Of a DNA stretch of 64,000 nucleotides, positions 45,201-53,220 are shown one piece after another. The translations under genes and the position numbers were made by a program. Under the pieces are notes generated by a model. The model had not been told where the DNA came from. It did no database searches and worked only from the letters and a program-made list of their open reading frames with translations. Each line of letters begins with the position of its first letter. The stretch's first letter is position 1. Origin of the DNA: Rhodobacter flavimaris (GTDB lineage: Bacteria; Pseudomonadota; Alphaproteobacteria; Rhodobacterales; Rhodobacteraceae). The stretch covers positions 1-64,000 of the forward strand of contig NZ_JAJUOS010000015.1 of NCBI RefSeq assembly GCF_021378075.1. Reading direction: 5' to 3'.

Positions 45201-46919
45201 GGCGATCTGGTAGGGATCACCACGCTGGATCAGACCGGCACCGGCCTGATTACGGTGTCCGATGGCGACACACTTGAGGCGCAGACGATCACCGTTGCGG
45301 CCGGGTCGGGGGGCATCGCGATTGGCGCGGGCTCAACCCTGTCGGGGACCGGCAACACGCTCAACAACAGCGCGCTGATCGCGGTCGCTGCGGGGGGCAC
45401 GCTGAGCGATGTCGGTGCGATCAACAACCTGTCCGGCGGGGTGTTCGATTTCGCGGGCGGAGGCTATCTGTCTGCCGATACCGACGCCACGGGCGACGAG
45501 GATATCACCAACGCGGGCAGCATCACCCTGGGCGCGGGCACGCTGGAGGTCGCCCTGGGCGGCGCCGGGGCCTTCGTTAACAACAGCCTTCTGCAGCTTG
45601 CCTCGGGCAGCGCGGTGACGGTGGACGGGCGTTATGCCAACAACGGTACGTCCGACATGCAGAACGGCACTGCGGGCGAAACCGTAACGGTGAACGGCGA
45701 ATACTCCGGTGGCGGTGTGTTGGCCATTGATGTGGACTTCACCGCAGACACCTCTGACCGGCTGCTGGTGAACGGGGATGTGACGGGCGCCCAGACGAGC
45801 GTCGCGGTGGCCGATGTCTCGACCGGCGGGGCCAGTGGCAACCCGGTGGTGATCGCCTCGGTCAGCGGCACCGCCGCAGCCGACGCCTTTACCCTGTCCA
45901 CGCCGCTGTCCTTCGGCGCATTGGTCTATGAAATCAGCCAGAGCGGAGCAGACTTCGTTCTGGCCGGAACCGGCGGCTTCGTGGCCGAAGTGACCGGGCT
46001 TGAAGCCTTGCCCTATGCGATGCTGCAGCAAAGCAGGCTGCCGAGCCTGCGCGAACGCTCTGGAACGGATCAGCTTGGGGTGCCTACCGAGCTGCAGTCT
46101 GTGTGGTTCCTGGTCGATGGCGGCACATCGGAGTTTGCACCGGCGTTTTCCGGTTCCGGCTTCCAGGCCGAGATGGATCAGGCCCGGATTCGCGGCGGCC
46201 TGAACTTCGACGCCCATACCTCCGATACCGGGCATCTGGTTCTGGGGGTCAATCTTGGCTACGGGTCCGCCCGTTCGACGATCTCCTCAGACGTCGCGAC
46301 AGCGAGGATCGACACCGATGCGCGCTCGCTCGGGTTGACAGCGACATGGTTCGGCAATTCCGGCTTCTATGTCGACGGGCAGCTGCAATACACCGATTTC
46401 AGCAGCGACATGACATCGGCGGGTTTCGCCAGCGCGATCTCGGGCGAAGGTGTCTCCAGCGAGCTTGAAATCGGCCAGCGGTTCCGCATGGCAAATTCGC
46501 CCTGGTCTCTGACGCCGCGCGGGCGGCTGAAATACAGCACTGTCAGCTATGATCCGTTCACCAGCGGGGGCGGGCTGGCGACATCGCTGGACACGGCCGA
46601 AAGCCTGCAATTGGGCATGGGTCTGGTCGCCGAGCGGCAGACCGCATCGCGCGCGGGCGGGCAGGATCAAGGCCCGACGTTCTATGGATCGGCCGACATC
46701 TTCCGCGAACTCGCGGGCGACATCACCACGATAGTTGCGGGAACGCCGGTGGTGAGCGCGGCCGAGGATTGGAGCGGCGAGATCGGTCTGGGCCTGCAAC
46801 ATCGTTTCGGCAACGGGCGCGGCACGATCAATGGCGAACTGACCTATGTGACGGGCTTTGACAATCCCGGGCGCAACAACGCGCTCTCCGTGGCGATCAG
46901 CGGCCGCATCGCCTTCTGA
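42276..46919 (+). CDS. Giant autotransporter (type V secretion) adhesin-like protein
   Basis: This 1547-residue protein has a long signal region with a basic start and a hydrophobic stretch ending VQA-QDLTW at about residue 45. The passenger, of some 1200 residues, is rich in Gly, Thr, Asn and Ser, with many NTGT/NSGT repeats. Passenger-associated transport repeats appear at about 151-180 (LQKSGNGTLVLSGTN) and again near 370-400 (LTKQGSGTLTLSGTN). The last 280 or so residues form the outer-membrane barrel, ending in SGRIAF with the terminal Phe. The passenger is probably a beta-helix exposed at the cell surface. It is cargo of the ISEcp1-like unit. Confidence 0.92.
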   Translation: MQKSLKARQLGVRQLSVVPKYGRATVLAFVVASGATVVLPAIVQAQDLTWDTTTGDTAVVGGSGTWDAATQNWTADAGATNEAWATGDNATFSGPAGTVTVTGTQEVGNITFSTDGYVLTGGALAYTNASPGITVTTGTATIGSDITTTTGLQKSGNGTLVLSGTNSISGTLDVSRGNLTATSPDALSGVTTFIMQSGTGALNVDLGGATLNVGGFIINSPGASSLNNGTLSVSTLGQVGFATINAVIAGAGELRKTLSYLTTLNAVNTLTGPVNVNDGTLAVSATGSILNTSGITIAAGGTLSVNGAGGNAISDTGTVNNSGNFVLSGSNETVGAVFGSGNINLNDNTLTTGDASNREISGIVSGTGNLTKQGSGTLTLSGTNTATGTLTNSAGTTVVSGTWAGNVTNDATFDLIGTSTVNGTFTNNGTGSITNSGAGTVSLTGLSNFISSGAIGSATGTVTVNTVDMTYRNGHSETGAVSFNVSDTITEERTSGPTWQGTGYTSNFATAVAGVFTTGGDFTTTGGFTHDSTAALTVSTGDTMTVASLTNTAGSVINVQTDASLVGTGNTTNNSGTVNVAGGGSLVEVTGDYNNLSTGIVNFNDAAAKTFDVQAGVISNAGVLNFNAGTTNVNSVGGAIQNTATGDINIANNATLDATGDTINNAGAIDMLGTGSVLTVGTLTNTTGGVVNARGVLNGDVVNTGTGDFNALSTLTGIGSFTNESAATFDVTGTTTVDSLTNTTTSGTGTTIATFGTLYVNGPIENGVAGGTAASLITNNWNLIGGGTVTNHAGATLNSNALTSALFATALTNNGTMNLQGRVDAGSITNSGAGAVLNIVGNTYGGSVPTGSTPSTTPTGSFLNEGSATLNISGGELEVAGFTNSSAGSGTTLATAGVQVEASGILDASTIENTGSGTINNAGTMRATSVTNAADATLVSTGTISGNTQNSGTLNAAGTLAGSLSNTGAGTVTTSGDLVGITTLDQTGTGLITVSDGDTLEAQTITVAAGSGGIAIGAGSTLSGTGNTLNNSALIAVAAGGTLSDVGAINNLSGGVFDFAGGGYLSADTDATGDEDITNAGSITLGAGTLEVALGGAGAFVNNSLLQLASGSAVTVDGRYANNGTSDMQNGTAGETVTVNGEYSGGGVLAIDVDFTADTSDRLLVNGDVTGAQTSVAVADVSTGGASGNPVVIASVSGTAAADAFTLSTPLSFGALVYEISQSGADFVLAGTGGFVAEVTGLEALPYAMLQQSRLPSLRERSGTDQLGVPTELQSVWFLVDGGTSEFAPAFSGSGFQAEMDQARIRGGLNFDAHTSDTGHLVLGVNLGYGSARSTISSDVATARIDTDARSLGLTATWFGNSGFYVDGQLQYTDFSSDMTSAGFASAISGEGVSSELEIGQRFRMANSPWSLTPRGRLKYSTVSYDPFTSGGGLATSLDTAESLQLGMGLVAERQTASRAGGQDQGPTFYGSADIFRELAGDITTIVAGTPVVSAAEDWSGEIGLGLQHRFGNGRGTINGELTYVTGFDNPGRNNALSVAISGRIAF

Positions 46920-47219
46920 CGAAACGGATCAGGGGCGGCCCGCACACCGGCGCCGCCCCTGCCAGCCCCTTGCCGCAGATCACAATGCGCGCCGGACCCC
47001 AATCCAAGACTGCCTCCTTCGCCAAGCGCAACCGCCCGAGAACCCGATCATCAACGCTTGGGCAAAAGGCGTTAAGTAAACTTAACCACATTCGCGTCAC
47101 GACCCGCGGCATCGATAGAACACTTGAAGTGGGAAAACTTTGGATGTGTCCGCAAACCGTGTGGGCTCGCTTCGATCTCTGAGAAAAAGGCCAACATTCT
47201 TCCGTGAAAGCCACGGAGG
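46920..47219. other. Gap between autotransporter and IS1595-type transposase
   Basis: Apart from the terminator hairpin at its start, no gene is seen in these 300 bases. The right half presumably contains the left end of the IS1595-type element; I could not fix its inverted repeat because the matching right end is missing. Confidence 0.4.
46931..46960 (+). terminator. Terminator hairpin after the autotransporter gene
   Basis: AGGGGCGGC and GCCGCCCCT form a perfect 9-bp stem with a 12-nt loop, starting 11 bases past the stop codon. Confidence 0.65.
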
Positions 47220-47876
47220 ATGACCTTGTTACACCACGAATTTCGCCGACTTCTCGAAGTTCTCGAGGAACTGAACCCGGCGCAAGTCGAGGATGCGCAG
47301 ACGAAAATCCACGAGATCCGCCGCAAGACGGAAGCGATCTCAGAGATCGAAGCACGGTCAGGCCGGGACCAGAGATGCCCGTTCTGCGGTGTCGATCGGC
47401 GCATGAAGTGGGGTCGCACGAGGACTAAGGTTCAACGTTATCGATGCGGCGGTTGCAACAAGACATATTCCGGTCGAACTGGAAGCGTCATCGGTCGCAT
47501 TCATCGCCCTGACCTGATTCTGGCTGCTGTTCAGGATATGCTGGGCACTGCGCAGCCGCAGTCTGTGCGAAAGCTCGCGCGACAGCTCGGTCTCAACAAA
47601 TACACGGTCTGGCGGTGGAGGCTGCTGGTCTTCTCCATTATCGGCAGCGGCCAGGCAGCAAGTTTTTCGGGAATCATTGAGGCGGACGAGACTTATCAGC
47701 GGGAGTCGCGGAAAGGATCACGCGAATGGGTTCGGCACTTTGCGGATCCTGGAAATGTCCCACAGCCGCCGCGTCCTCGATGGGCGGATTTCACAGCCCA
47801 GGGATTAAAGATGAAACGCGGTCTTTCGAGGTGGCAGCTTCCTATTCTCGCCGTGGCTGACCGCGGTGGATCTCGG
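47220..47876 (+). pseudogene. Truncated IS1595-family transposase
   Basis: About 219 codons remain. There is a helical N-terminus, a zinc ribbon (C53-x2-C56 ... C76-x2-C79, with CPFCGVDRRMKWGRTRTKVQ), a helix-turn-helix (RKLARQLGLNKYTVWRW), and the start of the DDE domain (GIIEADETYQRE; LPILAVADRGG). The protein stops inside the DDE domain at GGSR. The next codons belong to the host gene beyond the TTCAC duplication. The start is ATG 47220 or TTG 47226, the latter better spaced from GGAGG. The truncation point coincides with the right boundary of the unit. Confidence 0.85.
47865..47876 (+). repeat. Imperfect alternative right repeat (IRR2) ending the unit
   Basis: GGTGGATCTCGG; inverted it reads CCGAGATCCACC against CCGACATTCCCC of IRR1 (9 of 12). 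It lies in the IS1595-type transposase gene and is immediately followed by TTCAC. Confidence 0.7.
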
Positions 47877-47881
47877 TTCAC
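47877..47881. repeat. Right 5-bp target-site duplication TTCAC
   Basis: Second TTCAC copy, directly after IRR2. Confidence 0.8.
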
Positions 47882-48061
47882 ACCATCGAGCTTGGAAATG
47901 TAGCTGTAATAACCCGTTGCACCATCGACATAGAGAGTGTTTTCGGCTTCGAGTTCCCCCTCCTCAGTCGTAATGCAAGAGAACGGCTGTGCATTTACGG
48001 CAGTCGCCAGGAGCAAGCTATAGATCGCAAGTGACTTAATGAAAATTGTATTTACTGGCAT
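47877..48061 (-). pseudogene. 5' part of the secreted-protein gene split by the transposition unit
   Basis: From ATG 48061 the frame encodes a clear signal peptide (IKSLAIYSLLLATAVNA then QPFSC) and then TTEEGELEAENTLYVDGATG...YISKLDGV. It then runs into antisense transposase DNA. The remaining 75 codons are found at 40224-40454. The intact product would be a 136-residue exported protein. Before the insertion this gene stood about 500 bases from phnC, divergently oriented. Confidence 0.8.
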
Positions 48062-48570
48062 TTGTGTTAGCTCTCATATTGGCAAGGTAGCGGGCGTGAG
48101 TTGTGACGATCATCAGCTATCTTGTTATCTTGAAGTGAGCTAGCCTTTTTCACCCAGGGTCAGGACTTCGGTAACGGACCCCTCTCCGTCAAGAGTTTTT
48201 AGCCAAGAGGACCGATCCTGCCGATGGGGTGTTTTGGCTCGGCCGATCTGACCGCCGCATTGCGGCTCTTGGATGGAGTCCTTTGGGAACATGCTTCGGT
48301 TCGTGGTCAGCGCACGGGCTACCAACATGATGCTGGTTCGATGCAGTTCCGGATACCCCCATCAAGTGGTCCGGGTGGCCCAGATTCCCTAAGCAGAGCA
48401 AGCCTAGCTCTGACATGCCTATCCATGGTCCAGCAAATGACAGCGAGGCGGGCGCGCACGGCAGCTACGCACCCGCCCGCCCCTTCATTAAAGTTTTACG
48501 GTCCCGACATTCGGCCTTCACGGACCACACCTAGTTATCCCCGGCGACGTAAACGACCGAGGAGAGACCG
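48062..48570. other. 509-bp gap upstream of phnC
   Basis: No supported gene. Open frames on the minus strand at 48140-48416 have no recognisable family. The region should hold the promoters of the interrupted secreted-protein gene (minus) and of phnC (plus). I looked for a Pho box and found no convincing one. Confidence 0.4.
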
Positions 48571-49389
48571 GTGCTGGATGTCCGAAATGTGACCCGAATG
48601 TTCGGCACAAAGGCCGCCGTGGACAATATCAGCTTCCACGTGGACGGCCCGGCCTTCGTCGGAATCATCGGCCGTTCCGGAGCGGGCAAGTCTACGTTCC
48701 TGCGCATGCTGAACCGCCTGACCGACGCTTCGAGCGGAGAGATTCTCGTTGATGGCGTGAACGTCCTTGCCTTGGGCGGCGCGGCGAAGCGGCAATGGCA
48801 AAGCCAATGCGCGATGGTCTTCCAGCAGTTCAACCTCGTGCCGCGCATGGACGTGGCCTCGAACGTGCTGCACGGGCTTCTGGGCCATCGCTCGACCTTC
48901 GCGACGCTGTTCAATCTGTGGTCCGAGGAGGACATCCGCCGCACGCTTCAGATCCTCGACCGGCTTGGGATCTCGGAACAGGCGCCCAAGCGCGCCGAGG
49001 CGCTCTCGGGTGGGCAACAGCAGCGCGTCGCGATCGCACGGGCGCTGATGCAGGATCCCAAGATCATCCTCGCGGACGAGCCCATCGCCTCGCTCGACCC
49101 GATGAACGCGCAGATCGTGATGGAGACGCTCAAGCGCATCCAGACCGAGGATGGCCGGATGGTCATCGCCAACCTTCACACGCTCGACACCGCGCGCCGC
49201 TACTGCGACCGCGTAATCGGTATGCGGGACGGGCGCATCGTTTTCGACGGGCGCCCCGACCAGCTCACGCTGGGCGTCGCGCGCGAGATCTATGGCGCCG
49301 ATCACACCTTCTCGGAAAGCGCCACCTCGACTGAACTCGGCGCACTTGAGAACGACACCGAATACGCCTTCGCCATGCTGGGCGACTGA
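48571..49389 (+). CDS. phnC: Phosphonate ABC transporter ATP-binding protein
   Basis: From GTG 48571 (GGAGAG five bases upstream) the 272-residue ATPase shows Walker [11 protein letters not shown]-loop [13 protein letters not shown], signature [15 protein letters not shown] and Walker [14 protein letters not shown], plus the PhnC-specific [12 protein letters not shown] segment. It energises phosphonate import with PhnD and PhnE. It heads the plus-strand phnCDEE operon. A decayed partial copy is present at 34.1-34.3 kb. Confidence 0.95.
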   Translation: MLDVRNVTRMFGTKAAVDNISFHVDGPAFVGIIGRSGAGKSTFLRMLNRLTDASSGEILVDGVNVLALGGAAKRQWQSQCAMVFQQFNLVPRMDVASNVLHGLLGHRSTFATLFNLWSEEDIRRTLQILDRLGISEQAPKRAEALSGGQQQRVAIARALMQDPKIILADEPIASLDPMNAQIVMETLKRIQTEDGRMVIANLHTLDTARRYCDRVIGMRDGRIVFDGRPDQLTLGVAREIYGADHTFSESATSTELGALENDTEYAFAMLGD

Positions 49390-49439
49390 CGTGCCACCCG
49401 CTGGCGGCCTAGACCGCTGGCAAACAACCGGAGACGACC

Positions 49440-50351
49440 ATGAAAAAACTGCTCGCCGTTCTGGCCGCCACCACCGCTCTTGCCGGTGCTGCCGCCGCTG
49501 AAGAGATCAAGGCATTCAACATCGGCCTCTTGGGCGGTGAAAACGCCCAGGACCGCCTGAACTCGAACGAGTGCCTGCGCAAATATGCCGAAGAGGCCCT
49601 CGGCGTTCCGGTCAAGCTGTTCGCTCCGGCGGATTATGACGGCGTGATCCAGGGCCTTCTGGGCGGCACGATCGACATGGCCTGGCTGGGTGCCTCAGGC
49701 TATGCGAAGGTCTATCTGACCGACCCGGAAGCGGTTGACGTGGCGCTGGTCAAGGCCAACCTTGACGGCTCGTTCACCTATCACTCGATCGGCTTCACCC
49801 GCAAGGAAACCGGCATCAAGACGCTTGCCGATGTGAAGGGCCGCAGCTTCGGCTTTGGCGATCCGAACTCGACCTCGGGCTACCTGATCCCCTCGGTCGA
49901 AATCCCCGCCATCACCGGCCATTCGATGCAGTCGGGCGAGTATTTCGGCGAAGTGAAATTCACCGGCGGCCACGAGCAGACCATCGTTGCAGTCGCCAAT
50001 GGCGACATCGACGCCGGCGTGACCTGGGCCGATGGCCAGGGCAACTGGGAAGACGGCTACAACTCGGGCGCGCTACGCAAGGCTGTGGACGCGGGTCTCG
50101 TGGACATGAACAACCTTGTCGAGATCTGGCGCTCGAAGCCGATCCCCGAGGGCCCCGTCGTCGTGCGCCGCGCCCTGCCGGAAAACGTCAAGACCACGAT
50201 GATCGACCTCGTGAAAGGGCTTCAGGCGAAGGATCCGGATTGCGCCTATGGCGTTGCTGCCGGTGACACCTCGGGCTTCGTTCCGATCACCGCTGACTAC
50301 TACAACTCGATCGTCGAAGTGCGCCGCCAGATGATCAAGAGCGGCTCGTAA
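49440..50351 (+). CDS. phnD: Phosphonate ABC transporter substrate-binding protein
   Basis: This 303-residue periplasmic receptor has a signal peptide (KKLLAVLAATTALAGAAAAEE). PhnD blocks are NIGLLGGENAQDRLN, FAPADYDGVIQGLLGGTIDMAWLG, GRSFGFGDPNSTSGYLIPS and GDIDAGVTWADG. It binds phosphonates such as 2-aminoethylphosphonate with the phosphonate-loop residues. It lies 50 bases after phnC and is followed by an attenuating hairpin. Confidence 0.95.
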   Translation: MKKLLAVLAATTALAGAAAAEEIKAFNIGLLGGENAQDRLNSNECLRKYAEEALGVPVKLFAPADYDGVIQGLLGGTIDMAWLGASGYAKVYLTDPEAVDVALVKANLDGSFTYHSIGFTRKETGIKTLADVKGRSFGFGDPNSTSGYLIPSVEIPAITGHSMQSGEYFGEVKFTGGHEQTIVAVANGDIDAGVTWADGQGNWEDGYNSGALRKAVDAGLVDMNNLVEIWRSKPIPEGPVVVRRALPENVKTTMIDLVKGLQAKDPDCAYGVAAGDTSGFVPITADYYNSIVEVRRQMIKSGS

Positions 50352-50367
50352 GCTACGGCTCCAACCT

Positions 50368-50397
50368 GGGGGCGGCGCGTCATGCGCCGTCCCTTTT
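50368..50397 (+). terminator. Hairpin with T-run between phnD and phnE
   Basis: GGGCGGCGC and GCGCCGTCCC pair around GTCAT with one bulged base and are followed by TTTT. It probably attenuates or processes the transcript so that receptor exceeds permease. Confidence 0.55.
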
Positions 50398-50413
50398 CCA
50401 TCTCGGGGAAGAT

Positions 50414-51268
50414 ATGACCGACGCGACCGCGATTGATACCACCGGCTATCTGGCCCTCGTGCGCCGCAAGCGCCTTTACGGCACGCTTTTGCTTGCCGTC
50501 TTCGCAGCCCTCATGGCTAGCGGCTTCTACGTCGCCGATGATCGCAATGCGGGGGGCTTCTTCGATGGCCTGCACCGGATCTTCGACTTCCCCGCCGAGA
50601 TTTTCTCGGAGGCCTTCCAGAACTGGCGCAACCTGCCGGGGCTGTTCCTCAAGTTCATCCCCTCGCTGATTGAGACGCTGAACATCGCGGCGGTCTCCAC
50701 CCTCTTCGGGGCCTTGCTCGCGATGGCGATGGCGCTGCTGTCGACCCGCGGATTGGCGCTTTGGCCACGGCTGACGCCCCTGTTCCGGCGGATGATGGAC
50801 GTGATGCGCGCCGTCCCCGAGATCGTCATTGCGCTGGTGCTGATCTTCCTGCTCGGTGGCGGCCCGGTCCCGGCGATGATCGCGATCGCCTTTCATACCA
50901 CGGGCGCTCTGGGCAAGCTGTTCTCGGAAGTCGCCGAGAACGCCGACACGAAACCGGTCGAGGGCCTCGCCTCGGTTGGCGGCAACTGGGTGCAACGCAT
51001 GTGGTTTGGCGTGCTGCCGCAGGTGGCGCCGAACTGGTCGTCTTACGCGCTGCTTCGCTTCGAGATCAACATTCGGGCCTCGGCGATCCTGGGCTTCGTG
51101 GGCTCGGGCGGCATCGGCTATGACCTCAAGACCGCGCTGCAATGGGGTCAGGGGAAATACGACCAGGTCGTCGCGATCTTCGCGCTGCTCTTCCTAACGA
51201 TCATGATCGTCGACCATTTCTCTGATCGCGCCCGCGCGCGTCTTGTCAAAGGGGGCCGCCGCGCATGA
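50414..51268 (+). CDS. phnE: Phosphonate ABC transporter permease
   Basis: This 284-residue PhnE has TM segments from about residue 18 (GTLLLAVFAALMASGFYV), the ETLNIAAVSTLFGALLAMAMALLS helix and the EAA-like loop VGGNWVQRMWFGVLPQVAP. It is the first of two PhnE permeases, which together form the channel. Its stop overlaps the second permease start by 4 bases. Confidence 0.94.
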   Translation: MTDATAIDTTGYLALVRRKRLYGTLLLAVFAALMASGFYVADDRNAGGFFDGLHRIFDFPAEIFSEAFQNWRNLPGLFLKFIPSLIETLNIAAVSTLFGALLAMAMALLSTRGLALWPRLTPLFRRMMDVMRAVPEIVIALVLIFLLGGGPVPAMIAIAFHTTGALGKLFSEVAENADTKPVEGLASVGGNWVQRMWFGVLPQVAPNWSSYALLRFEINIRASAILGFVGSGGIGYDLKTALQWGQGKYDQVVAIFALLFLTIMIVDHFSDRARARLVKGGRRA

Positions 51269-52599
51269 GCGTTACCGCCCAGATCACGCCGCTTGAGGCG
51301 CTGCACTCCCGCATGAGCCGCGAATTCGCCATCCGCAAATGGCGCGCACTGGCCATTCCTGCGGCAGTCCTGCTTTACCTGACCTACATTTTCTTTGCCT
51401 TCGACATGCCCGGCATTGCCGCCCGTGCCCGCCCCGAAAATGCGGCGATCCTTCTGGGGGATTTCTGGTCCTACAAGACCCATGTCACGCGCGAGAACAA
51501 ATCGGGCGAAGTCACCGTCGCCGTTGAGGGCGAGCGCAAAGGCACCTACCCCATGGGCACCGCCCCCGGCTGGGTTGCGCTTGGCGAGGATACCGCGATC
51601 ACCCTACCCGACGGTAGCGCGATCCGCTATCGCGCCGACGGCGACGTGATGCTTTCGGTCAGCGGCTACGGCGAGATCGTGGCCCGTGTGGATGGGCGCA
51701 AGGTCACGCTTGAACTCCCCACCGCCGAACCGCCCAATTGGATGAGCATCTCGCGCACCCGCGTGAATATCGACCGTGGCACATGGCGCTTTGCGCTGAC
51801 GCCGTCCAAGGCCGAAACCTTCCGCTATGAGACGGGATGGGAACTGTTCTTCTTCACCTTCGACAGCCCCTTCGCCGACAAGTCCTGGGGCGAGCTGGCC
51901 GCGCTGGCGCTTTGGGGCGAGCGGGTGGACCCGGCGCTGCCAAACATCGCCGCGATGGCGCGCGACTTCTGGAACAACAAGATGTGGCGTCATGGCGATG
52001 TCTTCTGGGCTCTTGGCGAGACGGTTCTGATGGCCTTCCTCGGCACGATGGGGGCGGGGATGATCGCCTTCCCCCTTGCCTTCCTTGCGGCGTCGAACTT
52101 CACCCCGGCGCGCGCCCTGCGGATCGGGTTGCGGCGGATGTTCGACCTGTTCCGAGGAGTGGACGGGCTGATCTGGACGGTGATCCTGAGCCGCGCCTTC
52201 GGCCCCGGGCCGCTGACCGGCTCGCTCGCGATCCTGATGACCGACACCGGCACCTTCGGCAAAACCTTCTCGGAAGCGCTGGAAAACATCGACCAGAAAC
52301 AAACCGAGGGCGTTGCCTCGACCGGGGCGAATGCCTTGCAGCGCGCGCGCTTCGGCGTGATCCCGCAGATCGCGCCTGTGATCCTGAGCCAGCTACTCTA
52401 CTATCTCGAATCCAACACCCGCTCGGCCACGGTGATCGGCGCGCTGGTCGGCGGTGGCATCGGCCTGCTGCTGACGCAGGCGATCATCACCCAGAAAGAC
52501 TGGGAAGAGGTCTGCTATTACATCGTTCTGATCGTGGCGATGGTGATGGCGATGGACAGCTTCTCGGGCTGGCTGCGGCGCAAGTTCATCAAGGGCTGA
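51265..52599 (+). CDS. phnE: Phosphonate ABC transporter permease, long form
   Basis: This 444-residue second PhnE has one N-terminal helix (ALAIPAAVLLYLTYIFFAF), then an extracytoplasmic insert of about 140 residues with a beta-rich look (ENKSGEVTVAVEGERKGTYP...). The usual permease core starts near residue 240 (ETVLMAFLGTMGAGMIAFPLAF), and the EAA-like loop is STGANALQRARFGVIPQIAP. The insert is typical of the long PhnE seen in alphaproteobacteria and is absent from E. coli PhnE. It may contact PhnD. Confidence 0.93.
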   Translation: MSVTAQITPLEALHSRMSREFAIRKWRALAIPAAVLLYLTYIFFAFDMPGIAARARPENAAILLGDFWSYKTHVTRENKSGEVTVAVEGERKGTYPMGTAPGWVALGEDTAITLPDGSAIRYRADGDVMLSVSGYGEIVARVDGRKVTLELPTAEPPNWMSISRTRVNIDRGTWRFALTPSKAETFRYETGWELFFFTFDSPFADKSWGELAALALWGERVDPALPNIAAMARDFWNNKMWRHGDVFWALGETVLMAFLGTMGAGMIAFPLAFLAASNFTPARALRIGLRRMFDLFRGVDGLIWTVILSRAFGPGPLTGSLAILMTDTGTFGKTFSEALENIDQKQTEGVASTGANALQRARFGVIPQIAPVILSQLLYYLESNTRSATVIGALVGGGIGLLLTQAIITQKDWEEVCYYIVLIVAMVMAMDSFSGWLRRKFIKG

Positions 52600-52602
52600 C
52601 CG

Positions 52603-53220
52603 ATGCCAAAACTCTGCGCAGACACACCCCACATTCACCCCGGCTGCGAGATCGTCAACGCGCAGTTCGGCGCCTATGTCGAGATCGGTCAGGGGTCACG
52701 GATCGTCAACACGACCTTCGAGGATTACGCCTATTGCGACCGCTTGGCCGACGTCGCCAACTCGACCGTGGGCAGGTTCTCCAATATCGCCGCGATGACG
52801 CGGATCGGGCCGACCGATCATCCGTGGCGCAACGCGGCGCAGCATCATTTCCTCTATCGCTCGTCCTATTACTTCGAGGATGCGCAGGATGACCCCACCT
52901 TTTTCGCGCATCGCGCCTCGCGGCGCACGACACTGGGGCCGGACTGCTGGATTGGGCATGGCGCCATCATCAAACCCGAGGTCAGTATCGGCGCGGGCGC
53001 CATAGTGGCCTCGGGCGCCGTGGTCACCAAGGATGTCGCGCCTTTCATGATCGTCGCGGGCTGCCCCGCGCAGCCCCTGCGGATGCGCTTCCCAGAGGCG
53101 GTGGCGGAACGCTTGCTGGCCCTCGCCTGGTGGGATTGGGATCACGCCACCCTGCGCGCACGGCTGGACGATTTCCGCAACATACCCGCCGAAGCCTTTC
53201 TGGAGCGCTACGAGGCCTAA
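52603..53220 (+). CDS. Phosphonate-locus hexapeptide-repeat acyltransferase-like protein
   Basis: This 205-residue left-handed beta-helix protein belongs to the phosphonate metabolism transferase hexapeptide family (TIGR03308 type). Repeats run from HPGCEIVNAQFGAYVEIGQGS to IGHGAIIKPEVSIGAGAIVASGAVV. An active-site-like HH pair lies in NAAQHHFLYRSSYYF. It resembles xenobiotic or serine acetyltransferases and may acetylate an aminoalkylphosphonate, like PhnO, although it is not a GNAT enzyme. It follows phnE by 3 bases and its end overlaps the convergent phnF end by 4 bases. Confidence 0.85.
   Translation: MPKLCADTPHIHPGCEIVNAQFGAYVEIGQGSRIVNTTFEDYAYCDRLADVANSTVGRFSNIAAMTRIGPTDHPWRNAAQHHFLYRSSYYFEDAQDDPTFFAHRASRRTTLGPDCWIGHGAIIKPEVSIGAGAIVASGAVVTKDVAPFMIVAGCPAQPLRMRFPEAVAERLLALAWWDWDHATLRARLDDFRNIPAEAFLERYEA

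Larger units (their letters stand above)
40455..47876 (+). mobile_element. 7422-bp ISEcp1-like transposition unit carrying an autotransporter gene
   Basis: The unit runs from the left inverted repeat of an IS1380-family element (40455) through the element, a 1547-residue autotransporter gene and the 5' part of an IS1595-type transposase. It ends at 47876. The last 12 bases, read inward, are CCGAGATCCACC, which match 9 of 12 positions of the element's own right repeat (CCGACATTCCCC). TTCAC flanks both ends. IS1380-family members such as ISEcp1 are known to use such weak right ends to carry neighbouring DNA, leaving 5-bp duplications. The interrupted host gene can be rejoined in frame. Confidence 0.8.

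Noticed and set aside
42430-45900. Repetitive AT- and AC-rich DNA that could be taken for a tandem repeat array or CRISPR-like region
   Set aside because: It is the repeat-rich passenger of the autotransporter; repeats are degenerate, irregular in spacing and in frame.
40455-47876. Composite transposon with two IS1380 copies
   Set aside because: No second IS1380 copy or proper right repeat exists at the right boundary; one-ended mobilisation with an alternative right end fits better.
48140-48416. Minus-strand frames upstream of phnC
   Set aside because: Two overlapping frames with no family resemblance or convincing starts; treated as non-coding or decayed DNA.
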